Shown here: positions 12,295 to 21,352 of the stretch, piece after piece
Layout: every line of letters starts with the position of its first letter
How positions within the stretch are numbered: the stretch's first letter is position 1
DNA from: Burkholderiales bacterium
GTDB lineage: Bacteria > Pseudomonadota > Gammaproteobacteria > Burkholderiales > Burkholderiaceae_C
NCBI GenBank assembly: GCA_030604135.1
Contig: JAUVWL010000016.1
Coordinates: forward strand, 36,241 to 100,240
Reading direction: 5' to 3'
Length of the DNA stretch: 64,000 nt
Program-made: the position numbers and the translations under genes
Notes under the pieces: generated by a model
What the model was told of the DNA's origin: nothing
What the model saw: the letters and a program-made list of their open reading frames with translations, nothing else
The model's database searches: none

Positions 12295-13811
12295 TGCGCG
12301 CGCTCCATCGGATGCGGTGTGGCGCCGCGCTGCGTCTCGCCGGTGGACGAGCGCAGCACATGGTCCAGCACGGCGCCCTTCGCATCGCGCAGCGTCACCG
12401 ACAGCGGCATCTGGCCAAGCGCGTGCGTCGCACACGACAGGCAGGGGTCGTAAGCGCGGATGGCGACTTCGAGGTGGTTGAGCAGGGGCTCGGTGATGGT
12501 CTGGCCGTCGAGGTACTGCAGGGCCACCGAGCGCACCGCCTCGTTCATGGCCTGGTTGTTGTGCGTGGTCGAGACGATGAGGTTGCAGCTTTTCACCAGG
12601 TCGTCGTCACCGACTTCGTACTCGTGGATCAGCGTGCCGCGCGGCGCCTCGATGATGCCGACACCGCTGCGCTGGCGTTCGCCCGTGGCCAGCAGTGGGC
12701 CGCCGAGGATGGCCGGGTCGTCCAACAGCTGCGCGATCACCTCCACACCGTGCAGCAGCTCGATCATGCGCGCCCAGTGCGTGGCCAGCACGGCGTGCAC
12801 CGGCCGCCCACCGTGCGCGGCCGCGAAGGCCTGGCGCCGTGCTTCGGCGCGCGGGGTCGGGATGTGGTCGCAGTTCTGCAGCCGCGCCAGCGGGCCGACA
12901 CGGTACCAGCCGGCCTCCGGACCCAGTGCGAGCCGGTAGGGGAACTTCATGTAGGTCCAGGGCTTGACCGCCTCGTCGATCAGCTCGCGGTAGCGCTGGT
13001 CCTCGAAACCATCGACCGCGATGCGGCCGTCGGCCTCGCGCAGGCGCAGCGCGCCGTCGTAGAGCTCCATCGCGCCACCGGCGCCGATCAGGGACATCAT
13101 GGCCGCAGGCGTTTCGCCGAAGTGTTCGTAGGCGGGCGGCAGGCCGGTGTGCTGGCGCTCGGCGAGGTCCACCGCCGCCTCGGCCCAGGCCAGCACCTCG
13201 GGCAGCTGGGCGCGCAGCGTGTCGCGGTCCTCGCGCGCCACCGCCCGGTTCATGCCGCCGGGCACCGAGCCGGTACCGTGCACCCGCTTGCCGGAGGTGA
13301 TGCGGATCACCTCCTGGCCGAACTTGCGCAGCATCACGCCCTGGCGTGCCGCCTCGGGGTGCGCCACCGCCACGCCGACGATGTTGCGCTGCGCGACGTC
13401 GGCGTCGAAGCCGAACAGCAGGTCGGGCGAGGACAGGTGGAAGAAGTGCAGCGCGTGGCTCTGCACGATCTGGCCGTAATGCATGAGGCGGCGGATGCGG
13501 TCGGCCGCTTCGGGCACCGGCCAGCCGCCGACCACGCGGTCCAGCGCCTTGGACGCGGCCAGGTGGTGCGAGACCGGGCAGATGCCGCACAGGCGCTGCA
13601 CCATGACCGGCACCTCCCAGTAGGGTCGGCCGACGATGAACTGTTCGAAGCCGCGGAACTCGACGATGTGCAGGCGCACCTGCTGCAGGCGCTGCTGCTC
13701 GTCCAGCAGCAGCGTGACCTTGCCATGACCTTCGACGCGCGAGACCGGGTCGATCACGATGCGGCGCAGGCCTTCGGGGTTTGCAGCAGTTTCCAATGAG
13801 GTGGAAGTCAT
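12291..13811 (-). CDS. hoxH: NAD+-reducing soluble hydrogenase large subunit
   Basis: HoxH (506 aa) bears the NiFe active site of the bidirectional NAD+-linked (group 3d) hydrogenase. Ni ligands are Cys75 and Cys78 (RLCGICPVSHH) and Cys457 and Cys460 (DPCLSCATH). After His463 there is a 43-residue extension that HoxW should cleave; this looks long for the family. The start at 13809-13811 (MTSTSLETAA) is the first ATG before the RIVIDPVSRVEGHGK core. A 105-bp gap with a palindromic repeat separates it from hoxY; downstream it overlaps hoxW. Confidence 0.96.
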   Translation of the reverse strand: MTSTSLETAANPEGLRRIVIDPVSRVEGHGKVTLLLDEQQRLQQVRLHIVEFRGFEQFIVGRPYWEVPVMVQRLCGICPVSHHLAASKALDRVVGGWPVPEAADRIRRLMHYGQIVQSHALHFFHLSSPDLLFGFDADVAQRNIVGVAVAHPEAARQGVMLRKFGQEVIRITSGKRVHGTGSVPGGMNRAVAREDRDTLRAQLPEVLAWAEAAVDLAERQHTGLPPAYEHFGETPAAMMSLIGAGGAMELYDGALRLREADGRIAVDGFEDQRYRELIDEAVKPWTYMKFPYRLALGPEAGWYRVGPLARLQNCDHIPTPRAEARRQAFAAAHGGRPVHAVLATHWARMIELLHGVEVIAQLLDDPAILGGPLLATGERQRSGVGIIEAPRGTLIHEYEVGDDDLVKSCNLIVSTTHNNQAMNEAVRSVALQYLDGQTITEPLLNHLEVAIRAYDPCLSCATHALGQMPLSVTLRDAKGAVLDHVLRSSTGETQRGATPHPMERAQ

Positions 13812-13839
13812 GTCCAAACACCTCCATACCGGGGCAGCC

Positions 13840-13909
13840 GTGGAACGGGCTTGGCCCGGCCACAGGCTGCGTCCCCCTGGGGGGAAGACGCGAAGCGGCG
13901 CAGGGGGGC
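13840..13909 (+). repeat. Palindromic repeat, family A, between hoxY and hoxH
   Basis: The copy reads GTGGAACGGGCTTGGCCCGG, then the core CCCCCTGGGGGG, then CGCGAAGCGGCGCAGGGGGG. It fills almost all of the 105-bp spacer between hoxY and hoxH, in a cluster where most other junctions overlap. It can fold in RNA as a strong hairpin and may modulate hoxY-versus-hoxH expression. That effect is inference only. Confidence 0.8.
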
Positions 13910-13916
13910 AGTCCAT

Positions 13917-14447
13917 TCAGTCATATCGGATCAACCCCTTGTTCAAGGCGGGCTCGCGCCCGGCCATCAGGTCCTGCAGCAGCTGCCAGAAGGCGTCGGC
14001 CGGCGGCGGGCAGCCGGGCAGGGCGTGGTCGATCTGCACCACCTCGTGGATGGGCCGCACGCGGTTGAGCGGCAGCGGCAGCTCGGGGTCGTTCGGCACC
14101 TCGCCGTAGACGGCCTTCATCATCTCGCCCACGTCCAGGTGGTTGCGCAGCGCGGGCAGGCCGCCGGTGATGGCGCAGGCACCCACAGCCACCAAGATCC
14201 GGCACTGGTCACGGAAGGCGCGCAGCACCTCCACGTTCTCCGCATTGCACAGGCCGCCTTCGATCAGGCCGATGTCGCAGGGACCGACGGTCTTGATGTC
14301 GGTCAGCGGCGAGCGGTCGAAGGTGACATGCTCGATCAGCCCGAACAGGCGCTCGTCGATGTCGAGGAAGGACATGTGGCAACCGAAGCAGCCGGCCAGC
14401 GAGACCGTGGCCACGCGCCACTTGCGGGGAGACGTTTCGGTGTTCAT
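13917..14447 (-). CDS. hoxY: NAD+-reducing soluble hydrogenase small subunit
   Basis: HoxY (176 aa) is the small subunit paired with HoxH and carries the proximal Fe-S cluster. Cys20 and Cys23 (LAGCFGCHMSF), the Cys in GACAITGG and the Cys in PGCPPPAD are the expected ligands. The protein is short and lacks a signal peptide, as usual for group 3 enzymes. The ATG at 14445-14447 overlaps the hoxU stop (ATGA). Electrons pass from HoxH through HoxY to the HoxFU diaphorase. Confidence 0.95.
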   Translation of the reverse strand: MNTETSPRKWRVATVSLAGCFGCHMSFLDIDERLFGLIEHVTFDRSPLTDIKTVGPCDIGLIEGGLCNAENVEVLRAFRDQCRILVAVGACAITGGLPALRNHLDVGEMMKAVYGEVPNDPELPLPLNRVRPIHEVVQIDHALPGCPPPADAFWQLLQDLMAGREPALNKGLIRYD

Positions 14448-15148
14448 CCGCGCGTCTCCTCGTCGTCGAAGGTCCGCTGACCGATTGGGACGGCGAAGCC
14501 CACGCGCTTGGGCAGCAGCGCGCCGACCGGACAGATGTGGGCGGCACGGTCGGTCACTTCGAGCGCACTGTCGCCCAGATGGCCGCTGGCGCTGTCGATC
14601 AGCAGCCTGGCGCCGATGCCGTGGCCGCCGATGGCGAACACCCGCTTGCCATCGAGTTCGTCGCTGGCGCGCACGCAGAGCTGGCAGAGGATGCAGCGGT
14701 TGGGCTCGAACCAGACGTCGGGATGGCTGGCGTCCACCGGCCGGTCGGGGTTGAGCGCCTCGTAGTGCAGCTCGGTCATGCCGGCGCGCTCGGCCTGGTG
14801 CTGCAGCTGGCAGCTCCCGCTCTTTTCGCATCCGGGGCAGAAATGGTTGCCTTCGACGAACAGCATCTGCAGCAGGTGCAGGCGCCGGGTCTTCAGGGCG
14901 TCGATGTGGCACTCCACCCGCTGGCCAGCGACCGCCGGCGTGACGCAGGCCGCCACGGGGCGGCCGTCGGCCAGCACGGTGCACAGCCGGCAGGAGGCAC
15001 TGGCCGACACACTTTCGTGCCAGCACAGGTGCGGCACGTCGTGGCCGGCACGCTGCGCGGCCTGGAGGATGGTGTCGCCGGCTTGCAGCGGGACGGGCTG
15101 GCCATCAAAGTCGAAGCTGTCGGTGGGCATGGCGCCATCATCCCCCAT
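14444..15148 (-). CDS. hoxU: Soluble hydrogenase diaphorase subunit HoxU (NuoG-like ferredoxin domain)
   Basis: HoxU (234 aa) relays electrons between HoxY and HoxF. It resembles the N-terminal third of NuoG: a 2Fe-2S set (Cys42, Cys53, Cys56, Cys68), a His-Cys3 4Fe-4S motif (HFCPGCEKSGSC, 103-113) and further cysteines in CILCQLCVR (152-158) with the later CPVGAL. Two starts are possible: ATG at 15148, overlapping the hoxF end, or ATG at 15130, which has GGGGGA about 10 nt upstream. Homologous sequence begins after both, so they cannot be separated by content. Confidence 0.93.
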   Translation of the reverse strand: MGDDGAMPTDSFDFDGQPVPLQAGDTILQAAQRAGHDVPHLCWHESVSASASCRLCTVLADGRPVAACVTPAVAGQRVECHIDALKTRRLHLLQMLFVEGNHFCPGCEKSGSCQLQHQAERAGMTELHYEALNPDRPVDASHPDVWFEPNRCILCQLCVRASDELDGKRVFAIGGHGIGARLLIDSASGHLGDSALEVTDRAAHICPVGALLPKRVGFAVPIGQRTFDDEETRG

Positions 15149-16967
15149 GTTCGGTCTTCAGATGGGCTCCCGGATCGCGCCGACCGGTCACGCGACGCGC
15201 CGACGACAGCTCGGCATCCAGGTCGATGTCGGGCTGGAAGCTCGCCGCCGTGCTGCGCTGGGTGTAGGCCTGGCCGAAGTGGGCCAGGGTGTCGCGCAGC
15301 GGGTTGCAGGCCGAGACGCCCAGGCCGCAGTGCGTGCCGCTGTGCAGCAGTTCGTCCAGCTCGTGCAATCGCTTGATGTCAAAGGCCGAGCCACGACCCG
15401 CGCCGCGCGCCTGCGCCAGTTTGTCGAGCCGGCGCACCACCAGTTCGGTGCCGACGCGGCACGGCGTGCACAGGCCGCAGCTTTCGTGCGCGAAGAAACG
15501 CGCGAAATGGCGCGCGACCTCGAACAGGTCGCGCGTCTGATCGAACACCATCAGGGCGCCCGCGCTCGGCAGGTCTTCGAAGGCGATGGCGCGGCCGAAG
15601 CCGCTGGCGGGCACGCAGCTGCCCGAGGGGCCACCCACCTGCACCGCCTGCGGGTCGCGTGCGCCGCAGTCCGCCAGGATCTGCGCCAGTGGCGTGCCCA
15701 GTGGGTATTCATACAGGCCGGGGCGTTCGCAGTCGCCCGAGACCGAATGGATCTTGGTGCCGGTGGACCCGGGCGTGCCGATGCCGGCCCACCAGGCACC
15801 ACCGCGGCGCGCGATGTGGGCCCCCGCCACCAGGGTCTCGACGTTGTTGACCACGGTCGGGCGGCCGAGGTAGCCGCGTTGCACCGGGAAAGGTGGTCGG
15901 ATGCGGGGAATGCCTCGCTTGCCTTCCAGCGACTCGATCAGCGCCGACTCTTCGCCGCACACATAGGCACCGGCACCGAGGTGGATGGCGATGTCGAAGT
16001 CGAAGCCAGTCACGCCACCGGCGTTGCGCCCGAGCAAGCCCAGCCCACGGCGGCGTTCGAGCACGGCTTCGAGGTGGCCCAGCAGGAAGCGGTACTCGCC
16101 GCGCAGGTAGACCAGCCCCGTCCGAGCGCCGATGGCGCGCGCGGCCACCGTCATGCCGTCGAACAGCGCGTCGGCGTGGCGGCTAAGCAGCACACGGTCC
16201 TTGAAGGTGCCGGGCTCGCCCTCGTCGGCGTTGCAGACCAAGCAGCGCTGGCCGTCGGCGGCGTCGGCCTCGGCACAGAATCGCCATTTGCGCGCGGTGG
16301 GGAAGCCCGCGCCGCCGCGGCCGCGCAGACCCGAGCGCTCCACCTCGTTCAGCAACTCGCCCGGTTCACGGGCCAGCACGCCGGGCAGGCCAAGTGCACC
16401 GGCGGGCAGGCCCTGCAGCAGCACGTCGGCGCGGCGGATGTGGTCCTGCACCTGGAACCATTCGGCCGGCCATGCTTCGGGCGGCACACCGGCCAGCAAG
16501 CATTCGGCGAGCTGGTCGATGCGCGCCGCATCCAGGCGCGTGACCACCTGGTGGTGGTTGACCAGCAGGGCCGGGCCCTGGTCGCACAGGCCGGTGCAGG
16601 AGCAGCGGTCCACGCTGAAGCGGCCCTGCGCATCGACCTCGCCAGGCTTCACGCCCAGGCGTTCGCACAACCTAGCCAACAGCGCGTCGCTGCCGGCCAT
16701 GCGGTCGGTGATGTTGTCGGAGAACAGCACACGCACCCGGCCCACGGGCCGCAGATGGAAGAAGCGGTAGAAACTGGCCACGCCTTCGACATGGGCGAGG
16801 GGCAGGCCCATGGCGCGACCGATGTGGGCCAGCAGATCGCGTGGCAGCCAGTGGGTCTGCGCCTGCGTTTCGCGCAGCACCTGCACCAGCGCATGCGGAT
16901 CGTGGTGCCAGCGCGCCAGCACCGCGTTGGCAACGTGGAAGCTTGCAGGCTGGTCAAACGCCGTCAT
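15138..16967 (-). CDS. hoxF: Soluble hydrogenase diaphorase subunit HoxF (NuoE-NuoF fusion)
   Basis: HoxF (609 aa) binds FMN and NAD+ and reduces NAD+ with electrons from H2. The N-terminal domain (about 1-160) is NuoE-like with a thioredoxin-fold 2Fe-2S site (Cys122, Cys124, Cys128 in RCSCTGLCDQGP). The NuoF-like part has the NADH/FMN motifs GLRGRGGAGFPTA (about 213-225) and GAGAYVCGEESALI. The C-terminal 4Fe-4S site is ESCGLCTPCR followed by HCGLG. Its ATG overlaps the hoxA stop by 4 bp, so the structural SH genes are translated directly behind the regulator. Confidence 0.96.
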   Translation of the reverse strand: MTAFDQPASFHVANAVLARWHHDPHALVQVLRETQAQTHWLPRDLLAHIGRAMGLPLAHVEGVASFYRFFHLRPVGRVRVLFSDNITDRMAGSDALLARLCERLGVKPGEVDAQGRFSVDRCSCTGLCDQGPALLVNHHQVVTRLDAARIDQLAECLLAGVPPEAWPAEWFQVQDHIRRADVLLQGLPAGALGLPGVLAREPGELLNEVERSGLRGRGGAGFPTARKWRFCAEADAADGQRCLVCNADEGEPGTFKDRVLLSRHADALFDGMTVAARAIGARTGLVYLRGEYRFLLGHLEAVLERRRGLGLLGRNAGGVTGFDFDIAIHLGAGAYVCGEESALIESLEGKRGIPRIRPPFPVQRGYLGRPTVVNNVETLVAGAHIARRGGAWWAGIGTPGSTGTKIHSVSGDCERPGLYEYPLGTPLAQILADCGARDPQAVQVGGPSGSCVPASGFGRAIAFEDLPSAGALMVFDQTRDLFEVARHFARFFAHESCGLCTPCRVGTELVVRRLDKLAQARGAGRGSAFDIKRLHELDELLHSGTHCGLGVSACNPLRDTLAHFGQAYTQRSTAASFQPDIDLDAELSSARRVTGRRDPGAHLKTEHGG

Positions 16968-18424
16968 GGTTTGTCGAGGCCGAAGCGTTGCATCTTGGCG
17001 CGCAGGCCCACGCGGGACAAACCGAGTTCCGCTGCCGCCCTGGTCTTGTTCCAGCGGTGCCGCAACAGGGTCTCGCGCAGCACCATGGCCTCGACCACGT
17101 CCAGGCGTTCGGTCAGCGTGCCGCTGGCGGGCAGGGCGGCCGTGAGTGGGTCGGCACCACCGGCCGCGCGGCCCTGCAGCACGCGCGGTGAAAACGCGGC
17201 CGGGGGTAGCGTGGTGCCGTCATGCAGCGCCAGCGCGCGGCCGATCTCGTTGCGCAGCTCGCGGATGTTGCCGGGCCAGGCGTAGGCCAGCAGGCAGGCC
17301 AGGGTCTCGTCCGGCAGGGTCGCGCCGGGGTGGCCGAGTTCGGCCGACACGTCCTGCACGATCTGGCGCGCGATCGGCGGGATGTCGGCCACCCGGTCGC
17401 GCAGCGGCGGCACGGTGAGCGCGACGGCCGAGAGCCGGTAGTACAGGTCTTCGCGGAACAGGCCTTCGCGCACGCGCTGTTCCAGGTTGCGGTGGGTGGC
17501 GGCGATGATGCGCACGTCCACCGGCACCGGCCTGGGCGCGCCCACGGGCCGCACCTCGCCCTCCTGCAGCACACGCAGCAGCTTGACCTGGAAGGCGGGC
17601 GAGGTCTCGCCGATTTCGTCGAGGAACACCGTGCCGCCGTCGGCGCGCTGGAACAGGCCGGCGTGGTCTTCGAAGGCGCCGGTGAAGGCGCCGCGCTTGT
17701 GGCCGAACAGCTCGGATTCGAGCAGGGTGTCGGGGATGGCGGCGCAGTTCTCCACCACGAAGGGCCCGGTCAGGCGCGGGCTCGCGTAGTGGATGGCCCG
17801 GGCCAGCAGCTCCTTGCCGGTGCCCGACTCGCCCAGCACCAGCACCGGGATGTCGTAGCGCGCGGCGCGCTCGGCCATGCGGCAGATGTGGTCCAGCGGG
17901 CTGCCCTGCGCGCGCACGATGCGGTCGAAGCCGAAATGGCTTTTCGCCTGAGCCATCTGCGTGGCCGTGCGCTGGCGCAGCACGCGGGTGCTGGTGCGCA
18001 GCTCCAGGTCCAGCCGCGCGGTCTGCTGCTGCAGCACCTGGGCCTCCACCGCGTTGCGCACCGACTCCAGCAGGTGGTCGGGCGACCAGGGCTTGAGGAT
18101 GTACTGATAGATGCCGGCCTCGTTGATGCCGGCGATGATGTCTTCGCTGTCGGTGTAGCCCGAGATGACCATGCGCACGATCTCGGGCCACTGCTCGCGC
18201 ACCTCCTTGAGGAAGTTGACCCCGGTCATGCCGGGCATGCGCTGGTCGCACAGGATCACGCTGACCGGCTGGCGCTGCAGCAGGCCGCGCGCCTCCTCGG
18301 CGCTGCTGGCGGTGAAGACGGTGAAATCCTCGTCCAGCGTGCGGCGCAGCGCGTCCTGCGAGCGCACTTCGTCGTCGACCACCAGTACGGTGGGCATGGC
18401 GTCATGGAGCGGGGGCAGGGTCAC
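16964..18424 (-). CDS. hoxA: Sigma54-dependent hydrogenase activator HoxA
   Basis: HoxA (486 aa) is an NtrC-family response regulator that activates hydrogenase promoters. The receiver domain has the acidic pair in VVDDE and phosphoacceptor Asp60 in LCDQRMPGM. The central AAA+ domain has GESGTGKE (Walker A), an intact GAFTGA loop for sigma54 contact and GGTVFLDEIGE (Walker B). A Fis-type helix-turn-helix ends the protein (TRAAAELGLSRVGL). In Ralstonia eutropha HoxA is active when unphosphorylated; that is assumed to apply. MTLPPLH (18424) and a shorter MPTVLVV are both possible starts. Confidence 0.95.
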   Translation of the reverse strand: MTLPPLHDAMPTVLVVDDEVRSQDALRRTLDEDFTVFTASSAEEARGLLQRQPVSVILCDQRMPGMTGVNFLKEVREQWPEIVRMVISGYTDSEDIIAGINEAGIYQYILKPWSPDHLLESVRNAVEAQVLQQQTARLDLELRTSTRVLRQRTATQMAQAKSHFGFDRIVRAQGSPLDHICRMAERAARYDIPVLVLGESGTGKELLARAIHYASPRLTGPFVVENCAAIPDTLLESELFGHKRGAFTGAFEDHAGLFQRADGGTVFLDEIGETSPAFQVKLLRVLQEGEVRPVGAPRPVPVDVRIIAATHRNLEQRVREGLFREDLYYRLSAVALTVPPLRDRVADIPPIARQIVQDVSAELGHPGATLPDETLACLLAYAWPGNIRELRNEIGRALALHDGTTLPPAAFSPRVLQGRAAGGADPLTAALPASGTLTERLDVVEAMVLRETLLRHRWNKTRAAAELGLSRVGLRAKMQRFGLDKP

Positions 18425-18475
18425 GGCGTGTGCTGGAGGGTCTTGCTCGCATTGTAGGAGCGGGTGAAATTTTCC

Positions 18476-19006
18476 TCAGAGGTCTCCCAGCAAACTCTCA
18501 ATCTCGCGGGCCGCCTGCCTACGGCCCATGTAGATGGCCAGCTTGGCCTCAATGGCAGTCAGGGAGCTGCGGAATTCGCTCAACGTACGGGCCGCCAGCA
18601 TCGCCTGCGCGACAATGGAGGTGTCAGGCCCGAAGTGGGGCTGCAAAACTCGGTATGCCCGGCGCTGTAGCGCCATCAGGTGCTGAGGATCGAACTCCTG
18701 GATCTCATGCGGTGCCGGTGCCGGCGTGGGAGCGCGTGCCGGCGGGCCGGCCTGCGCCACATCCCGAGCCGGGGCCGCAGACGTTGCCGGCGTGCGCGTC
18801 GCAGCAACGGGTTCGATCAGTGCGAGAGCCAGCAGTGCATCCAGGTGGGACCGGACATCCCCCAGGCCCCTGGCCTGCATCACCTGCACGCTGTCGCTTC
18901 CGTTGACCATGATCAATACCGCGCGCGTGGCAGACGAAAGCCCAGCCTTCCGTTGCGCGATCTCGGCCTTGCCGCGGTCGGTCTTCTGAAACACCTGTCC
19001 AGGCAT
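18476..19006 (-). CDS. Hypothetical protein between hypE and hoxA
   Basis: I do not recognise a named function for this 176-aa protein. The N-terminal 70 residues (VFQKTDRGKAEIAQRKAGLS, then RAVLIMVNGSDSV) resemble a winged-helix-like domain seen in uncharacterised Burkholderiales proteins. A low-complexity Ala/Pro linker spans about 72-105, and a helical C-terminal domain ends IYMGRRQAAREIESLLGDL. The ATG at 19004-19006 has a strong GAGGAGA site upstream. It sits in the same orientation between hypE (91 bp upstream) and hoxA (51 bp downstream), a place where Ralstonia eutropha has hypX. It could be an unrelated passenger. Confidence 0.75.
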   Translation of the reverse strand: MPGQVFQKTDRGKAEIAQRKAGLSSATRAVLIMVNGSDSVQVMQARGLGDVRSHLDALLALALIEPVAATRTPATSAAPARDVAQAGPPARAPTPAPAPHEIQEFDPQHLMALQRRAYRVLQPHFGPDTSIVAQAMLAARTLSEFRSSLTAIEAKLAIYMGRRQAAREIESLLGDL

Positions 19007-19097
19007 CGCAGGTCTCCTCGTGTCTTGTTGCCGTACAGACCATTGCAGCCCAGGGCCCGGTCTGACGGCCGGGCAGTGTTGGGCCTGCAGCAAAACG

Positions 19098-20198
19098 TCA
19101 ACAGATCCTCGGCAGTTGTTCACCACTGAGCCAGTCCACCACCCGCCGGCCCCCGAAACGCGTGTCCATCTGCACGAAGTGGTGCGGGTCAGTGGTGACC
19201 TCGCCGATGCGCGCGGCGTCCGAACCCAGCGGGTGGGCGCGCAGCGCGGCCAGCGCGGCCTCGGCCGCTTCTGGGGCGACGATGGCGATCAGCTTGCCTT
19301 CGTTCGCCACATACAGCGGGTCCAGACCCAGCAGCTCGCAGGCCGCGTCCACCTGCGGCTTCACGGGAATGGCCGCTTCCTGCAAGCGCATGCCGACACC
19401 GGACTGGCGCGAGATCTCGTTGAGCGTGGTCGCCAGACCGCCGCGCGTGGGGTCGCGCAGCACACGTATGGCCCCGGGCGCAGCCACCATCAGATCGGCC
19501 ACCAGGGTGTGCAGTGCGGCGGTGTCGCTCTCGATCGTGGTCTCGAAGGCCAGCGACTCGCGCTGGGACAGCACAGCCACGCCGTGGTCACCGATGGTGC
19601 CGGACAGAAGGATCACGTCACCGACGCGTGCGTTCCTCCCGCTGACCGAAACGCCCGGCGGCAGCACCCCCACGCCGGTGGTGCTGATGAACACGCCGTC
19701 ACCCTTGCCCTGCTCCACCACCTTGGTGTCGCCGGTCACCACCGGCACACCGGCCTCACGCGCGGCCGCGCCCATGCTCTGCACGATGCGCTGCAGGTCG
19801 GCCAGCGGGTAGCCCTCTTCGATGATGAAGCTGGCGCTCAGGTACAGCGGCTTCGCGCCCATCATGGCCACGTCGTTCACCGTGCCGTGCACCGCCAGGC
19901 AGCCGAGGTCGCCACCGGGGAAAAAGAGGGGCGAGACCACGTGGCCGTCGGTGGCCATGACCAGCTGGCCAGCGCCGGCATCGAACACCGGCAGCGGCAG
20001 CGCCGCGCCGTCGTCGCCCTGGCGCAGGAAGGGGTTGTCCAGCGCGGGCAGGAACAGTTCTTCGATCAGCTGCGCCGCGGCCTTGCCGCCGGCACCGTGG
20101 CCCATGTCGATGCGGCCGTGCTTGATGTCCAGCGGGCGGGTGTAGGTTTTCTTCACGGTGCTGCTTTTCGGGGGCGGGTTGTCGTGATCGACTCTCAT
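19098..20198 (-). CDS. hypE: Hydrogenase maturation protein HypE (cyanide ligand synthesis)
   Basis: HypE (366 aa) dehydrates the thiocarboxamide on its C-terminal Cys to thiocyanate, the source of the Fe-CN ligands. It ends in PRIC with Cys366 as the last residue, the invariant catalytic end. The PurM/AIR-synthase-like ATP motifs are visible (GHGAGGKAAAQLI, NDVAMMGAKP, VVTGDTKVVE). Its ATG overlaps the hypD stop by 4 bp. It is the last hyp gene of the block. Confidence 0.96.
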   Translation of the reverse strand: MRVDHDNPPPKSSTVKKTYTRPLDIKHGRIDMGHGAGGKAAAQLIEELFLPALDNPFLRQGDDGAALPLPVFDAGAGQLVMATDGHVVSPLFFPGGDLGCLAVHGTVNDVAMMGAKPLYLSASFIIEEGYPLADLQRIVQSMGAAAREAGVPVVTGDTKVVEQGKGDGVFISTTGVGVLPPGVSVSGRNARVGDVILLSGTIGDHGVAVLSQRESLAFETTIESDTAALHTLVADLMVAAPGAIRVLRDPTRGGLATTLNEISRQSGVGMRLQEAAIPVKPQVDAACELLGLDPLYVANEGKLIAIVAPEAAEAALAALRAHPLGSDAARIGEVTTDPHHFVQMDTRFGGRRVVDWLSGEQLPRIC

Positions 20199-21352
20199 GC
20201 CTGCACCGCCTCTTCTGGTGACGCGGCCACCACCGGGATATCCCTGAAGCGGCCGTAGGTGTAGTGCGCGGCGCAGGCGCCTTCACTCGACACCATGCAG
20301 GAACCGACCGGGTTTTCGGGCGTGCAGACGGTGCCGAAGATCTTGCAGTCGCGCGGCTCTTTCACGCCGCGCAGGATGGCGCCGCATTCGCAGGCCTTGT
20401 TGTCGGGCACGCTGCGGTAACTCAGGTTGAAGCGGCGTTCGGCGTCGTACTCGCGGTATTTCTCGCGGATCTGCAGTGCCGACAGCGGCATGCTGCCCAG
20501 GCCGCGCCATTCAAACGCCTCACGCAGCTCGAACACGTCGTCCATCACAGCCTGCGCGTTCAGGTTGCCCTGTGGCGTGACGGCGCGGGTGAACTCATTC
20601 TCGACCTCGGCCCGGCCGTCGTTGACCTGGCGCACCAGCATCAGGATGGCCTGCAGCACGTCCAGCGGTTCGAAGCCGGCGATGACCACGGGCTTCTGGT
20701 ATTCCTGTGCGAATTTTGCGTAGGGGTCGGAGCCGATGACGACCGACACGTGCGCCGGCCCCACAAAACCTTCAATTTCGGCCGTCTCCCGAGCATCTGC
20801 TCCATCGAGAATCGCGCGGATCGCGGGTGGGGTCAGCACGTGGCTGCACATGACGCTGAAGTTCTTCAGCCCCGATGCCGCGGCCTCGCGGATGACCAGC
20901 GCAGTCGGCGGCGTGGTGGTCTCGAAGCCGATGGCGAAGAACACCACCTGCTTCTCCGGGTTGTCGCGCGCCAGCTGCAGCGCGTCGCCGGCCGAATAGA
21001 CCATGCGGATGTCGCCGCCGCGTGCCTTGGCTTTGGTCAGCGACAAGCCGCCTGACGCCGGCACCCGCATCGTGTCGCCGTAGGTGCACAGGATCACGTC
21101 GTGCTGCAGCGCGAGTTCGATGGCGAGATCCACCCGGCCGATGGGCAGCACGCAGACCGGGCAGCCAGGGCCGTGGATCATGCGCACATTGGGCGGCAGC
21201 AGTTCCAGCACGCCGTAGCGGCTGATGGCGTGCGTGTGGCCACCGCAGAACTCCATGAAGCGGTACTGGTGGTCGGGCTTCACTTCCGCCGCAATGCGTT
21301 CGGCGATGTGGCGCGCGAGATCACCATCGCGGAACTCGTCAATGTATTTCAT
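20195..21352 (-). CDS. hypD: Hydrogenase maturation protein HypD (Fe-CN/CO scaffold)
   Basis: HypD (385 aa) is the Fe-S scaffold on which the Fe(CN)2CO unit is built together with HypC. Conserved active cysteines are Cys36 in MEFCGGHTH and Cys64 and Cys67 in GPGCPVCVLP. The C-terminal 4Fe-4S cysteines lie in NKACECGAI, RDCKIFGTVCTP and GSCMVSSEGACAA. The start at 21350-21352 gives the normal MKYIDEFRDG N-terminus. It overlaps both hypC and hypE by 4 bp. Confidence 0.97.
   Translation of the reverse strand: MKYIDEFRDGDLARHIAERIAAEVKPDHQYRFMEFCGGHTHAISRYGVLELLPPNVRMIHGPGCPVCVLPIGRVDLAIELALQHDVILCTYGDTMRVPASGGLSLTKAKARGGDIRMVYSAGDALQLARDNPEKQVVFFAIGFETTTPPTALVIREAAASGLKNFSVMCSHVLTPPAIRAILDGADARETAEIEGFVGPAHVSVVIGSDPYAKFAQEYQKPVVIAGFEPLDVLQAILMLVRQVNDGRAEVENEFTRAVTPQGNLNAQAVMDDVFELREAFEWRGLGSMPLSALQIREKYREYDAERRFNLSYRSVPDNKACECGAILRGVKEPRDCKIFGTVCTPENPVGSCMVSSEGACAAHYTYGRFRDIPVVAASPEEAVQA

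Noticed and set aside
14778..17285. An ~835-codon plus-strand frame opposite hoxU, hoxF and hoxA
   Set aside because: It is antisense to conserved genes, and its product is Ala/Arg/Gln-rich without a domain.
19030..19090. A hairpin (GCCCGG/CCGGGC) between hypE and the next gene as a terminator
   Set aside because: No T-run follows on the minus strand, so it is not a convincing intrinsic terminator.
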